Shown in pieces: positions 1 to 9,337 of a stretch of 64,000 nt of DNA. This DNA is from an uncultured Paracoccaceae bacterium. GTDB lineage: Bacteria > Pseudomonadota > Alphaproteobacteria > Rhodobacterales > Rhodobacteraceae. The stretch covers positions 430,501 through 494,500 of the forward strand of contig CANNFA010000002.1 of NCBI GenBank assembly GCA_947503765.1. Direction: 5' to 3'. A program made the position numbers and the translations under genes. The number at the start of each line of letters is the position of its first letter. The stretch's first letter is position 1. Below the pieces are notes generated by a model. It worked only from the letters and a program-made list of their open reading frames with translations, searched no databases and was not told the DNA's origin.

Positions 1-500
1 CCGAGCTTGGCATACCGGTGCTGGGCATCTTCGATCTGATGAGCTTCTGGGCGGCGCGCCACGACATCGAGACGCTGGGCTTCAACAAGGGCGGCACGGT
101 CGACCTGGGCGGCGTCAAGGTGACGATGGTCAATGCCGAACATTCCAGTTCCATCGAGGGGCCGGACGGCCCGATCTATTGCGGCGCCGAGGCGGGGTTC
201 ATGATCGAGGGCGAGGGGCATGTGATCTATTTTTCGGGCGATACCGACGTGATGGCCGACATGCGGATCTTCCACGACCTGCACCGGCCCGATATCGGCA
301 TCCTGTGCTGCGGCGGCCATTTCACCATGGACATGCGCCGCGCCGCCTATGCCGCGCGCGAGTTCTTCGATTTCAAGGTCGTGCTTCCGTGCCACTACCG
401 GACCTTCCCCCTGCTGGAGCAATCGGCCGATGCCCTGGCCGAGGCATTGCCGGGCGTCGACGTGAAGACACCCGAGGTGATGGAGCCGGTGACGATCTAG
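1..500 (+). CDS. UPF0173-type metal-dependent hydrolase (3' part)
   Basis: The gene enters from the left edge: the frame is open from base 3, so the true start lies outside the window. The visible ~165 residues are the C-terminal part of a metallo-beta-lactamase-fold protein. Seen in it are a GDTDV segment, the CGGHFTMD segment that corresponds to the metal-site loop of the UPF0173 group, and a closing PCHYRTFP motif very like the PMHYNTFP of that group. Family members bind two metal ions and are presumed cytoplasmic hydrolases of unknown substrate. It lies alone, with 136 bp before the next gene on the same strand. Confidence 0.8.
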   Translation, partial: ELGIPVLGIFDLMSFWAARHDIETLGFNKGGTVDLGGVKVTMVNAEHSSSIEGPDGPIYCGAEAGFMIEGEGHVIYFSGDTDVMADMRIFHDLHRPDIGILCCGGHFTMDMRRAAYAAREFFDFKVVLPCHYRTFPLLEQSADALAEALPGVDVKTPEVMEPVTI

Positions 501-636
501 GTGCGCGCCCCGGACAGACCGGGCCGGGGCGCCCCGGCCGGCATCGGGGACGGTGCGGGCGCAGGCTTGAAACGGCGGCCCGGTGCCGCTAGAAAGCTGC
601 GCCAGCATCCAACATGTTCACGAGAAGAGAGTCCCC

Positions 637-1386
637 ATGGCCGGCCATTCCAAATGGGCCAATATCCAGCACCGCAAGGGTCGTCAGGACGCCGCGCGGT
701 CCAAGCTGTTTTCCAAGCTGTCGAAGGAGATCACCGTCGCCGCCAAGATGGGCGATCCCGATCCCGACAAGAACCCGCGCCTGCGCCTTGCGGTGAAGCA
801 GGCCAAGTCGCAATCCATGCCGAACGACAATATCGACCGGGCGATCAAGAAGGCGACCGGCGGCGATGCCGACGATTACGAGGAAATCCGCTACGAAGGC
901 TACGGCCCTGGCGGCGTCGCGGTGATCGTCGAGGCGATGACCGACAACCGCAACCGCACCGCGTCCACCGTGCGCTCGACCTTCGGCAAGAACGGCGGCA
1001 ACCTGGGCGAGACGGGCTCGGTCGGGTTCATGTTCGAGCGCAAGGGCGAAGTGACCTATCCGGCCAGCGCCGGCGATGCCGACACGGTGATGATGGCCGC
1101 GATCGAGGCGGGGGCCGAGGATGTCGAAAGCTCCGAGGATGGCCACGTCATCTATTGCGCCGATACCGACCTGAACGAGGTGTCGACCGCGCTGGAGGCG
1201 GAGCTTGGCGAGTCGGACACGACCAGCCTGATCTGGAAGCCGACGACCACGGCCGAGCTCGATCTCGAGACCGCGCAGAAGCTGATGCGCCTGATCGAGG
1301 CGCTGGAGGATGACGACGACATCCAGCGGGTCACGTCGAATGTCGAGGTGTCCGACGAGGTGATGGAACAGCTGGGCGCGGCGTGA
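637..1386 (+). CDS. yebC: YebC/PmpR family transcriptional regulator
   Basis: A 249-residue protein beginning with the signature [18 protein letters not shown], followed by the long basic helix and three-domain layout of the YebC/TACO1 family. The length fits the family (240-250). The start at 637 is preferred over an upstream in-frame codon because the family signature begins here and AGAAGAGAG precedes it. Members bind DNA or act on translation of difficult nascent peptides, and in bacteria often sit near ruvC. Here no ruv gene is visible, and the next gene (an exporter) starts 34 bp downstream. The acidic C-terminus (EALEDDDD) is typical of the family. Confidence 0.95.
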   Translation: MAGHSKWANIQHRKGRQDAARSKLFSKLSKEITVAAKMGDPDPDKNPRLRLAVKQAKSQSMPNDNIDRAIKKATGGDADDYEEIRYEGYGPGGVAVIVEAMTDNRNRTASTVRSTFGKNGGNLGETGSVGFMFERKGEVTYPASAGDADTVMMAAIEAGAEDVESSEDGHVIYCADTDLNEVSTALEAELGESDTTSLIWKPTTTAELDLETAQKLMRLIEALEDDDDIQRVTSNVEVSDEVMEQLGAA

Positions 1387-1420
1387 CGCACCGGGCTGTG
1401 CCGCGCGGCGCACCTGCCGG

Positions 1421-2023
1421 ATGATCGGCGCCGCCGTCGCGGGCTATCTGCTGGGCCTGTCGCTGATCCTGGCGATCGGGGCGCAGAACGCATTCGTTCT
1501 GCGGCAGGGTCTGCGCGGGGCGCATGTCTTTGCCGTCTGCCTGACCTGCGCGCTGTCCGATGCCGTTCTCATCGCGGTCGGTGTGGCCGGGTTCGCTGCG
1601 ATCGAGTTGGCGCTGCCGGGCATCGCGCCCCTGATGCGCTGGGGCGGGGCCGCGTTCCTGCTGGTCTATGGCGCGCTGTCGTTCCACCGGGCCTTCGGCG
1701 CGGCCGAGGCCCTGGAGCCTGCCGCGGCCGGCGCCGGGTCGCTGGGGGCGGCGCTGGCCACCTGCCTTGCGCTGACCTGGCTGAACCCGCATGTCTATCT
1801 CGACACGGTGGTCCTGCTCGGCTCGGTCTCGACCCGCTACGAGGGGCAGAGCCTGGCCTTCGGCGCGGGCGCGGTTGCGGCGTCGTTCAGCTTCTTCTTC
1901 GCGCTCGGCTATGGCGCGCGTCTGCTGCGGCCGGTCTTTGCGCGGCCCGCCGCGTGGCGCCTGCTGGAGGCGGCTGTGGGCGTCACGATGTGGGCGATCG
2001 CGGCCAAGCTTCTGCTGGAATAA
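1421..2023 (+). CDS. LysE/ArgO family amino-acid exporter
   Basis: A 200-residue integral membrane protein with about six hydrophobic segments. The opening GYLLGLSLILAIGAQNAFVLRQGL is typical of the LysE/ArgO branch, where a conserved GAQNAFVLRQ stretch follows the first helix, and a second conserved stretch TWLNPHVYLDT sits in the middle. Members export basic amino acids (lysine, arginine) through the inner membrane. It follows yebC by 34 bp and precedes a DMT exporter by 42 bp on the same strand, so the three may be co-transcribed. Substrate is inferred from the family only. Confidence 0.88.
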   Translation: MIGAAVAGYLLGLSLILAIGAQNAFVLRQGLRGAHVFAVCLTCALSDAVLIAVGVAGFAAIELALPGIAPLMRWGGAAFLLVYGALSFHRAFGAAEALEPAAAGAGSLGAALATCLALTWLNPHVYLDTVVLLGSVSTRYEGQSLAFGAGAVAASFSFFFALGYGARLLRPVFARPAAWRLLEAAVGVTMWAIAAKLLLE

Positions 2024-2065
2024 GCGTACTGGCCCTGCCGCGCGCGCTGGGATAGAGCGGCTTTC

Positions 2066-2971
2066 ATGTCAGACGTCATCCCCCCTTCCGCGCGGCCCCT
2101 GGCCGGTATCTTCTGGATGCTGGTCACGGGCCTGCAATTCGTCGCCGTGACGGCGCTGGTCAAGCATGTCGGCGCCGATGTGCCCGCCCCCGAGGCGGCA
2201 TTCCTGCGCTATGCGCTGGGCATGGTCTTCCTGTTGCCGGTGCTGGGGCCGATCCTGCGCGCGGCGACGCAGCCGGGCATGCTGCGGCTGTTCGGGCTGC
2301 GCGGGGCGGTGCATTCGATCGGCGTGATGCTGTGGTTCTTTGCGATGACGCAGATCCCGCTGGCCGAGGTGACGGCGCTCAACTACGCGTCGCCCGTCTA
2401 TGTCACCATCGGCGCCGCGATCTTCCTTGGCGAGACGCTGGCGCTGCGGCGGCTGACGGCGGTGGGCGTGGCGCTGATCGGGGCGCTGATCATCCTGCGG
2501 CCGGGTGTGCGCGAGCTGTCGCCGGGCCATTACGCGATGCTGGGCACCGGGCTGCTCTTCGCCATGTCCTATCTCGTCGCCAAGGTGCTGAGCGCGCGTG
2601 TCCCGCCCTCGGTCGTGGTGGGATGGCTGTCGCTGGTGGTCACGGTGTTCCTGTTTCCCTTCGCGCTGGCGGTCTGGGTCTGGCCGACCTGGGCGCAGGT
2701 GGGCTGGCTGTTCGCCGTGGCCGGCTTCGCCACGGGCGGGCATTACACGATGACGCTGGCCTTTCGTGCCGCGCCGATGGCGGTGACCCAGCCGGTGACC
2801 TTCCTGCAACTGGTCTGGGCGGTGGCGCTGGGCGCGCTGGTCTTTTCCGAGCCGGTGGATGTCTGGGTGGTGCTGGGCGGCACGCTGATCCTGGGCGCGG
2901 TCAGCTTCATCACCTGGCGCGAAGCGGTGCTGAAACGCCGCGACGTCACGCCGGTCACGGTGACGACCTAG
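2066..2971 (+). CDS. DMT superfamily (EamA) transporter
   Basis: A 301-residue protein with about ten transmembrane segments and two EamA repeats, roughly residues 15-145 and 155-290, each ending in a small-residue-rich helix (GVALIGALIILRPG and GGTLILGAVSFITWREA). The length and repeat layout match drug/metabolite transporters. The substrate cannot be read from sequence. It lies downstream of the LysE-type exporter on the same strand, and the next gene starts 92 bp further on. Confidence 0.85.
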   Translation: MSDVIPPSARPLAGIFWMLVTGLQFVAVTALVKHVGADVPAPEAAFLRYALGMVFLLPVLGPILRAATQPGMLRLFGLRGAVHSIGVMLWFFAMTQIPLAEVTALNYASPVYVTIGAAIFLGETLALRRLTAVGVALIGALIILRPGVRELSPGHYAMLGTGLLFAMSYLVAKVLSARVPPSVVVGWLSLVVTVFLFPFALAVWVWPTWAQVGWLFAVAGFATGGHYTMTLAFRAAPMAVTQPVTFLQLVWAVALGALVFSEPVDVWVVLGGTLILGAVSFITWREAVLKRRDVTPVTVTT

Positions 2972-3063
2972 CCGTGCCGGGCGATCCCGCCCCTTCGCCG
3001 CACGGGGCTGGCACCTGCGCCGCGCCGCCCTTATCTTGACCGGGCAGGGCAGGGAGCGCGGCT

Positions 3064-4491
3064 TTGGGACTGGGCGACATCGCAGACGGGCTTACACGCG
3101 GGGTCGAGGCTGCCGGCAGCACCATCAGCGGCGCCCTGTTCGAGCCGGTGATCCGCATCGGCGTGACCGGGCTGGCGCGGTCGGGCAAGACGGTGTTCAT
3201 CACCTCGCTGGTTGCCAACCTGATGGACCGCGCGCGCATGCCGCAGCTTGCCGCCGCCGCCGAGGGGCGCATCCTGTCGGCCTATCTGCAACCGCAGCCC
3301 GACGATACCGTGCCGCGCTTCGACTATGAAAAACACCTTGCCGATCTGACCGGCCCGACCCCGCGCTGGCCGGACAATACCCGCGCGGTCAGCCAGCTGC
3401 GCCTGTCGCTTCGGGTGCGGCCCGCGGGCCTGCTGGCCGGGATGCAGGGGCCGCGTACCGTGCATCTTGACATCGTGGATTATCCCGGCGAATGGCTGCT
3501 GGATCTCGAACTCATGGACCTGTCCTATGCCGACTGGTCGGCAAAGGTGCTGGAGCGGATCGAGGGGCGCGCCGAGGCGCGCGGCTATCTTGCCGCGCTG
3601 GGCGGTGTGGATGGCATGGCCGCCTTCGACGAAGGCGGCGCGCGGCGCCTGGCCGAGGGGTTCACGGCTTATCTCATGGCGGCGCGGGACGCCGGCTATT
3701 CGGATTGCACACCGGGCCGCTTCCTGCTGCCCGGCGAGATGGAGGGCAGCCCGGCCCTGACCTTCGCCCCGCTCCCGCCGCAGGGACGGACGCGGCGCGG
3801 CTCTCTCGTGCGCGAGATGGCGCGGCGGTTCGAGGCGTACAAGGCGCGGATCGTCAAGCCGTTCTTTCGCACCCATTTTGCCCGGATCGACCGGCAGATC
3901 GTGCTGGTGGACGCGCTGGGCGCGATCCATTCCGGCCCGCCCGCGATGGAGGATCTGCGCCGCGCGCTGGCCGATATCCTCGGCGCGTTCCGGCCGGGGC
4001 GCAATGCCTTCCTGGCGCGGCTGCTGCGTGGCCGCCGGGTCGAGAAGATCCTGTTCGCCGCCACCAAGGCCGACCATCTGCACCACAGCCAGCACGCCCG
4101 CCTGACCGCGATCATGGCGGCGCTGGTGCGCGAGGCAAAGGATCGCGCCGATTTCGCCGGCGCCCGGACCGAGGCGATGGCGATCGCCGCCCTGCGCGCC
4201 ACGGTCGAGGAAACGCTGGACCATGACGGGCGGCCGCTGGATTGCGTGCGCGGCACGCTTCTGAACGACGACGGCACGCGCGGGCGGCAGGCCGCGTTCC
4301 ATCCCGGCGAATTGCCCGAGGATCCGCAGGCCCTGCTGGGTCCGGCGCGCCAGGGGGCGGAGGCATGGCTGGACGGCGATTACCGGGTGATGCGGTTCGC
4401 GCCCGCCGCGCTGCGGCTGAAACCGGGCGAGGGGCCGCCGCATGTCCGGCTGGACAAGGCGGCGCAATTCCTGATCGGGGACCGGCTGTGA
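3064..4491 (+). CDS. ycjX: YcjX-like P-loop NTPase (DUF463)
   Basis: A 475-residue protein read from a TTG codon; GGCAGGGAG lies upstream. A Walker A-type loop, GLARSGKTVF, is near residue 40, and LDIVDYPGEWLLDLELMDL near 140 is the characteristic Walker B-like stretch of the YcjX family. The family is a predicted nucleotide-binding stress protein that often pairs with the membrane protein YcjF. The gene ends in TGATG, sharing one base with the start of the acetyltransferase gene, and two genes on lies the YcjF-like protein, so the three form one translationally coupled operon. Confidence 0.88.
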   Translation: MGLGDIADGLTRGVEAAGSTISGALFEPVIRIGVTGLARSGKTVFITSLVANLMDRARMPQLAAAAEGRILSAYLQPQPDDTVPRFDYEKHLADLTGPTPRWPDNTRAVSQLRLSLRVRPAGLLAGMQGPRTVHLDIVDYPGEWLLDLELMDLSYADWSAKVLERIEGRAEARGYLAALGGVDGMAAFDEGGARRLAEGFTAYLMAARDAGYSDCTPGRFLLPGEMEGSPALTFAPLPPQGRTRRGSLVREMARRFEAYKARIVKPFFRTHFARIDRQIVLVDALGAIHSGPPAMEDLRRALADILGAFRPGRNAFLARLLRGRRVEKILFAATKADHLHHSQHARLTAIMAALVREAKDRADFAGARTEAMAIAALRATVEETLDHDGRPLDCVRGTLLNDDGTRGRQAAFHPGELPEDPQALLGPARQGAEAWLDGDYRVMRFAPAALRLKPGEGPPHVRLDKAAQFLIGDRL

Positions 4492-4940
4492 TGCTCTCGC
4501 CCGCCACCCCGCGCGATGCTGCGCCGCTGGGCCGGATCCTGGGCGACTGGCCGCGGCAGACGCCGTGGATGCCGGTGCTGCACAGCCGCGCCGAGGATCG
4601 CCGTCATGCCGCAGACATGATCGCGCGGTTCGAGGTGATCGTGGCGCGCGGCTGGCGCGGGCCGTGCGGGTTTATCGTGCTGGACGGCGCGGCGGTGCAC
4701 GCGCTTTACCTTGCGCGGCGGGCGCGCGGGCGGGGGATCGGTCGCCTTCTGCTGGACGCGGCCAAGGCGCGTTCGGCCCGGCTGGATCTGTGGTGCTTTC
4801 AGGCGAATACGGGCGCGCGGCGGTTCTATGCGCGCGAGGGCTTTGCCGAGGTCGAATGGTCGGACGGCGCAGGCAACGACGAGGGTCTGCCGGATGTGCG
4901 GCTGACCTGGCGCGCGGCGGCGATGGAGGACGCGGCATGA
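4491..4940 (+). CDS. GNAT family N-acetyltransferase
   Basis: A 149-residue protein with the GNAT core: a beta strand with AVHALYLARRARGRGIGRLLLDAAK, whose R-G-x-G-I-G segment is the acetyl-CoA pyrophosphate loop, then LWCFQANTGARRFYAREGFAEVE, the usual C-terminal strand-helix. The substrate is unknown. It is wedged between ycjX and the ycjF-like gene, overlapping the first by one base (TGATG) and the second by four (ATGA), so co-translation of all three is likely. Confidence 0.88.
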   Translation: MLSPATPRDAAPLGRILGDWPRQTPWMPVLHSRAEDRRHAADMIARFEVIVARGWRGPCGFIVLDGAAVHALYLARRARGRGIGRLLLDAAKARSARLDLWCFQANTGARRFYAREGFAEVEWSDGAGNDEGLPDVRLTWRAAAMEDAA

Positions 4941-5941
4941 CCGATGACAGGCGTGGCCCGGTGCTGATCGAGCTGGACACGGCGCCGCCGCTGTCCCCAG
5001 CCGAGGCGCCGCCGGTCGAGGATGCCCCCGACCTGAGCGATCCGGCGGCGATGCAGAAACTGGCGGCGCTCGCGGCGCGGCGGCCCTCGATGCTGGCGCG
5101 CTGGTTCTGGCGCTTTCTGCTGGCGCTGGTGGGCTTTGCCGCCTCGGTCGCGGCGTGGGATTTCGTCACCCGCCTGATGGACCGCAGCCCGGTGCTGGGG
5201 CTGACCGCGCTGCTGCTGGTCGCGGGCGTCGCGGTGATGCTGCTGGCCATCGCGGTGAAGGAAGCGGCGGCCTATGCGCGGCTGACCCGGCTGGACGCGC
5301 TGCACCGCGCGGCCGATGCGGCGCTGGTCGAGCAGGACCTGGCGGGCGCGCGCGGCGTGGTGGACCGGCTGTGCGCGCTCTATGCGCGGCGCGAGGAGCT
5401 TGACTGGCAGCGCCAGCGGCTGGCCGACCGGCGCGGCGACCTGTTCGACGCCGACGCGCTGCTGGCGCTGGCCGAACGCGAATTGCTGGTGCCGCTGGAC
5501 GATGCCGCGCGGCGCGAGGTGGAGGCCGCGGCGCGGATGGTGGCGACGGTCACCGCACTTGTGCCGCTGGCGCTGTCCGATCTGCTGGCCGCGCTGGGCG
5601 CGAACCTGCGGATGATCCGGCGTGTGGCCGAGATCTACGGCGGCCGGGCCGGCCTGCTGGGCAGCTGGCGGCTGACGCGGACGGTGCTGATGCACCTGGT
5701 GGCGACCGGCGCGGTGGCAGTGGGCGACGACCTGATCGGATCCGTCGCCGGGGGCGGCGTGCTGTCGAAGGTGTCGCGCCGGTTCGGCGAAGGCGTGGTG
5801 AACGGTGCGCTGACCGCGCGCGTCGGCGTCGCCGCGATGGAGGTCTGCCGCCCGCTGCCGTTCCGCGCCGCGCGCCGCCCCTCGGTCACGCGGCTGGTGC
5901 AGCGGGCGCTGACCGGGCTGTTCGGGCGCGCATCCGGCTGA
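4937..5941 (+). CDS. YcjF-like membrane protein (TIGR01620/DUF697)
   Basis: A 334-residue protein: an acidic, proline-rich N-terminus, two hydrophobic helices at about residues 55-75 and 85-110 (FLLALVGFAASVAAWDFV and TALLLVAGVAVMLLAIAV), a helical middle, then a C-terminal DUF697-type region containing ALVPLALSDLLAALGANLRMIRRVAEIYGG. This fits the YcjF family, the usual partner of YcjX. It starts at an ATGA overlap with the GNAT gene and ends the operon. A copy of a short dispersed repeat (5967-6000) lies just downstream. Confidence 0.82.
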   Translation: MTDDRRGPVLIELDTAPPLSPAEAPPVEDAPDLSDPAAMQKLAALAARRPSMLARWFWRFLLALVGFAASVAAWDFVTRLMDRSPVLGLTALLLVAGVAVMLLAIAVKEAAAYARLTRLDALHRAADAALVEQDLAGARGVVDRLCALYARREELDWQRQRLADRRGDLFDADALLALAERELLVPLDDAARREVEAAARMVATVTALVPLALSDLLAALGANLRMIRRVAEIYGGRAGLLGSWRLTRTVLMHLVATGAVAVGDDLIGSVAGGGVLSKVSRRFGEGVVNGALTARVGVAAMEVCRPLPFRAARRPSVTRLVQRALTGLFGRASG

Positions 5942-5966
5942 TCGGGCGGCGGCGCGGATCGCGCAG

Positions 5967-6000
5967 CCGGATTTTGCGTATTTTTGCCGAGAAGAAGCGC
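5967..6000 (+). repeat. Dispersed intergenic repeat, family B, copy 1
   Basis: The core TTTGCGTATTTTTGCCGAGA followed by AGAAGC recurs at 26399-26426, 41654-41678 and, inverted and slightly diverged, at 32005-32035. All copies lie between genes. This copy follows the ycjF-like gene and is inside the 249-bp gap before ileS. Nothing else recognisable lies in that gap. Confidence 0.6.
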
Positions 6001-6190
6001 AAGAGCCGGCAATCCCGCGCTTGTTCCCGGCCGGGCGCTTGCCTATAAGCCGCCCCATGACGGCCCGGTTTGCGATGATCCTTCAGCGAATTACCGGCCC
6101 GGCGCTCTGACTCACGGAACGCCGGGACAAGGCGTGTGTGATACGCGCCGCCCCTCACCCGATGTCATGGACCGACCCGAGGCGACCCCG

Positions 6191-9166
6191 ATGTGTGCCG
6201 ACACGCCCGACTACAAAGACACCCTGAACCTGCCGCAGACCGACTTCCCGATGCGCGCCGGCCTGCCCAAGCGCGAGCCCGGCTGGCTGGACCGCTGGGC
6301 GCGGATCGGCGTCTATGACCGGCTGCGCGAGACGGCAGGCGCGCGCGCGCCCTTCGTGCTGCATGACGGGCCGCCCTATGCCAACGGGCACCTGCATATC
6401 GGCCACGCGCTGAACAAGATCCTGAAGGACATGGTGGTGCGCAGCCAGCAGATGATGGGCCGCGATGCGCGCTATGTTCCGGGCTGGGATTGCCACGGCC
6501 TGCCGATCGAATGGAAGATCGAAGAGCAGTACCGTGCCAAGGGGATGGACAAGGACGCGGTCCCGGTCGTCGATTTCCGCCAGGAATGCCGCCGCTTTGC
6601 CGAGGGCTGGATCGACATCCAGCGCGACGAGTTCAAGCGGCTGGGCGTGACCGGCAAATGGGACGATCCGTACCTGACGATGGATTTCCACGCCGAGCGG
6701 GTGATCGCCGAGGAATTCCAGAAGTTCCTGATGAACGGCACGCTTTACCAGGGGTCCAAGCCGGTGATGTGGTCGCCGGTGGAACAGACCGCGCTGGCCG
6801 AGGCGGAGGTCGAGTATCACGACAAGGAGAGCTTTACGGTCTGGGTGAAGTTCAAGGTCGATGGCTGGGTTGCAACGGATCCGGGTCCGCCGTCGAAAGG
6901 TGATGAGCGAGTCGAGTTGCCGGATACCCGACCATATCAAGATCTGGAAAACGCACATGTCGTCATCTGGACGACAACCCCCTGGACCATCCCGTCGAAC
7001 AAGGCGGTCGTGTATGGCAAGGATATCTCCTACGGTCTCTACGAAGTCACCGACACGCCCGAAGAATGCTGGGCTGCCAAGGGCGAGCGATATCTGCTGG
7101 CTGACACTCTGGCATCGGAAGTGCTCACCCGTGCACGGCTCGATGACAGCATGTGGAAACGTGTGCGCGACGTATCGGTGCACGAACTGGCCGGTCTGTC
7201 CTTGCAGCACCCCCTCGCCGGTGCCGACGGCTCGAACGGGGAATGGGACGCCCCCCGCGATTTCCGCGCCGCCGATTTCGTAACCGACGAAGAAGGCACC
7301 GGTTTCGTGCATTGCGCCCCCTCCCACGGGATGGAGGAGTTCGAGCTTTACCGCGATCTGGGGATGCTGGCCGAGGTCATCACCTATAATGTCGACCCCG
7401 ATGGCCGTTTCCGCGCCGATCTGCCCCTGTTCGGCGGCAAGGCGATCCTCAAGCCGAATGGCAAGGAGGGGGACGCCAACAAGGCGGTCATCGACAAGCT
7501 GATCGAGGTTGGCGGCCTGCTGGCGCGCGGCAAGATCAAGCACAGCTATCCGCATTCCTGGCGCTCCAAGGCGCCGGTGATCTTTCGCAACACGCCGCAA
7601 TGGTTCGCCGCCATCGACCGGCCGGTCGGCGACGGGCAGGACGAGTATGGCACCACGATCCGCCAGCGCGCGCTGACCTCGATCGACGAGCTTGTGACCT
7701 GGACACCGCAGACCGGGCGCAACCGGCTCTATTCGATGATCGAGGCGCGGCCCGATTGGGTGCTGAGCCGCCAGCGCGCCTGGGGCGTGCCGCTGACCTG
7801 TTTCGTCAAAATCGGCGCAAAACCGGACGATCCCGATTTTCTGCTACGCGATCCGGCAGTCAATGCGCGCATTCTTGATGCATTCGAACAAGAGGGCGCG
7901 GATGCCTGGTATGCCGAGGGCGCGAAGGAACGATTCCTTGCCGGCGATCACGACCCGGACGCCTACCGGCAGGTCTTCGACATTCTCGATGTCTGGTTCG
8001 ACAGCGGCTCGACCCATGCCTTCGTGCTGCGCGACCGCGCCGATGGTAGCCCCGACGGCATTGCCGATCTGTATCTGGAAGGGACCGACCAGCATCGCGG
8101 CTGGTTCCATTCATCGATGCTGCAGGCTTGCGGGACCAAGGGGCGCGCGCCCTATCGCGGGGTGCTGACGCACGGCTTCACGCTGGACGAGAAGGGCAAC
8201 AAGATGTCCAAATCGCTCGGCAATACGATCGTGCCCGACCAGGTGGTCAAGCAATACGGCGCCGATATCCTGCGGCTTTGGGTGGCGACCACCGATTATA
8301 CCGGCGATCAGCGGATCGGGCCGGAGATCCTGAAGGGCGTGGCCGACAGCTATCGCCGCCTACGCAACACGATGCGGTTCCTGCTGGGCAACTTGGCAGG
8401 CTTCACCGAGGCGGACCGGGTCGATCCCGCCGAGATGCCGGAGCTGGAGCGTTGGGTGTTGCACCGGATGGCGGTGCTGGATCAGCGGGTGCGCGCGGGC
8501 TATGATTCCTATGATTTCCAAGGCGTGTTCCGGGCGCTGTTCGAGTTTGCCACCGGCGATCTGTCGTCCTTCTATTTCGATATCCGCAAGGATGCGCTGT
8601 ATTGCGACGGCGATAGCGCGCGTCGCCGGGCCGCGCGGACGGTGCTGGACTTGCTGTTCCACCGGCTGACGACCTGGCTGGCGCCGATCCTGACCTTCAC
8701 CATGGAAGAGGTCTGGCTGGAACGCTATCCGGGCGAGGAGTCCTCGGTCCACTTGGTCGATATCCCGAACACGCCCGGGGATTGGCGCAACGATGCGCTG
8801 GCCGAGAAATGGGCCGGCATCCGCAAGGTGCGCCGCGTCGTCACCGCCGCGCTGGAAATCCAGCGGCGCGAGAAGGTGATCGGCGCCTCGCTGGAGGCGG
8901 CGCCGGTTGTCCATATCGCGCAATCGGATGTCCTCGAGGCCGCAAAATCCGTGCATTTCGAGGACATTTGCATCACTTCGGCGATCTCGCTGACGGCCGA
9001 TCCGGCCCCGGCGGAGGCGTTCCGCCTGCCGGAAATCGACGGCGTGGGCGTGGTTTTCGAGATGGCCGACGGCAAGAAATGCCAGCGCTGCTGGAAGATC
9101 CTGCCCGATGTCGGCACCCATGCGCATCCCGGTGTCTGCGCGCGCTGTGAGGCCGCACTGGGCTGA
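6191..9166 (+). CDS. ileS: Isoleucyl-tRNA synthetase
   Basis: A 991-residue class I synthetase. HIGH is at residues 69-72 and KMSKS at about 671-675. The CP1 editing domain contains [10 protein letters not shown] near residue 263. The C-terminus has a zinc knuckle with CQRCWK near 965 and CARC near 983. It charges tRNA-Ile and edits mischarged valine in the cytoplasm. The start at 6191 gives the usual [15 protein letters not shown] opening; an in-frame ATG at 6167 is possible. Codon use is not uniform: about 6860-7290 (editing domain) and 7805-7990 carry more A/T-ending codons than the rest, which may mark recombination. Confidence 0.97.
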   Translation: MCADTPDYKDTLNLPQTDFPMRAGLPKREPGWLDRWARIGVYDRLRETAGARAPFVLHDGPPYANGHLHIGHALNKILKDMVVRSQQMMGRDARYVPGWDCHGLPIEWKIEEQYRAKGMDKDAVPVVDFRQECRRFAEGWIDIQRDEFKRLGVTGKWDDPYLTMDFHAERVIAEEFQKFLMNGTLYQGSKPVMWSPVEQTALAEAEVEYHDKESFTVWVKFKVDGWVATDPGPPSKGDERVELPDTRPYQDLENAHVVIWTTTPWTIPSNKAVVYGKDISYGLYEVTDTPEECWAAKGERYLLADTLASEVLTRARLDDSMWKRVRDVSVHELAGLSLQHPLAGADGSNGEWDAPRDFRAADFVTDEEGTGFVHCAPSHGMEEFELYRDLGMLAEVITYNVDPDGRFRADLPLFGGKAILKPNGKEGDANKAVIDKLIEVGGLLARGKIKHSYPHSWRSKAPVIFRNTPQWFAAIDRPVGDGQDEYGTTIRQRALTSIDELVTWTPQTGRNRLYSMIEARPDWVLSRQRAWGVPLTCFVKIGAKPDDPDFLLRDPAVNARILDAFEQEGADAWYAEGAKERFLAGDHDPDAYRQVFDILDVWFDSGSTHAFVLRDRADGSPDGIADLYLEGTDQHRGWFHSSMLQACGTKGRAPYRGVLTHGFTLDEKGNKMSKSLGNTIVPDQVVKQYGADILRLWVATTDYTGDQRIGPEILKGVADSYRRLRNTMRFLLGNLAGFTEADRVDPAEMPELERWVLHRMAVLDQRVRAGYDSYDFQGVFRALFEFATGDLSSFYFDIRKDALYCDGDSARRRAARTVLDLLFHRLTTWLAPILTFTMEEVWLERYPGEESSVHLVDIPNTPGDWRNDALAEKWAGIRKVRRVVTAALEIQRREKVIGASLEAAPVVHIAQSDVLEAAKSVHFEDICITSAISLTADPAPAEAFRLPEIDGVGVVFEMADGKKCQRCWKILPDVGTHAHPGVCARCEAALG

Positions 9167-9210
9167 GGCCGCGTTTACGTCGATCTCAGGCGCTTTGCAG
9201 GAAACGGTGT

Positions 9211-9292
9211 CGGATCGCCTGCGGCGATCCGACCCGTGCGAGGGGCTTTGCCCCTCGCGCTCCCCAAGGTATTTTTGCAAGATGAGGAGCAG
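9211..9292 (+). repeat. Dispersed intergenic repeat, family A, copy 1
   Basis: Two hairpins followed by a conserved tail. The first hairpin is the palindrome CGGATCGCCTGCGGCGATCC (9211-9230). The second is GAGGGGCTTTGCCCCTC (9240-9256). The tail is GGTATTTTTGCAAGATGAGG (9268-9287). A near-copy is at 20166-20250 and an inverted one at 53280-53364. It lies between the ends of ileS and the rhamnose operon, which converge here, so it may terminate transcription, although no T-run follows the stems. Confidence 0.65.
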
Positions 9293-9337
9293 ATGCGGGC
9301 GTTATCGGGCGGATGAGCCCGGGGGCGCGGCGCTGGT

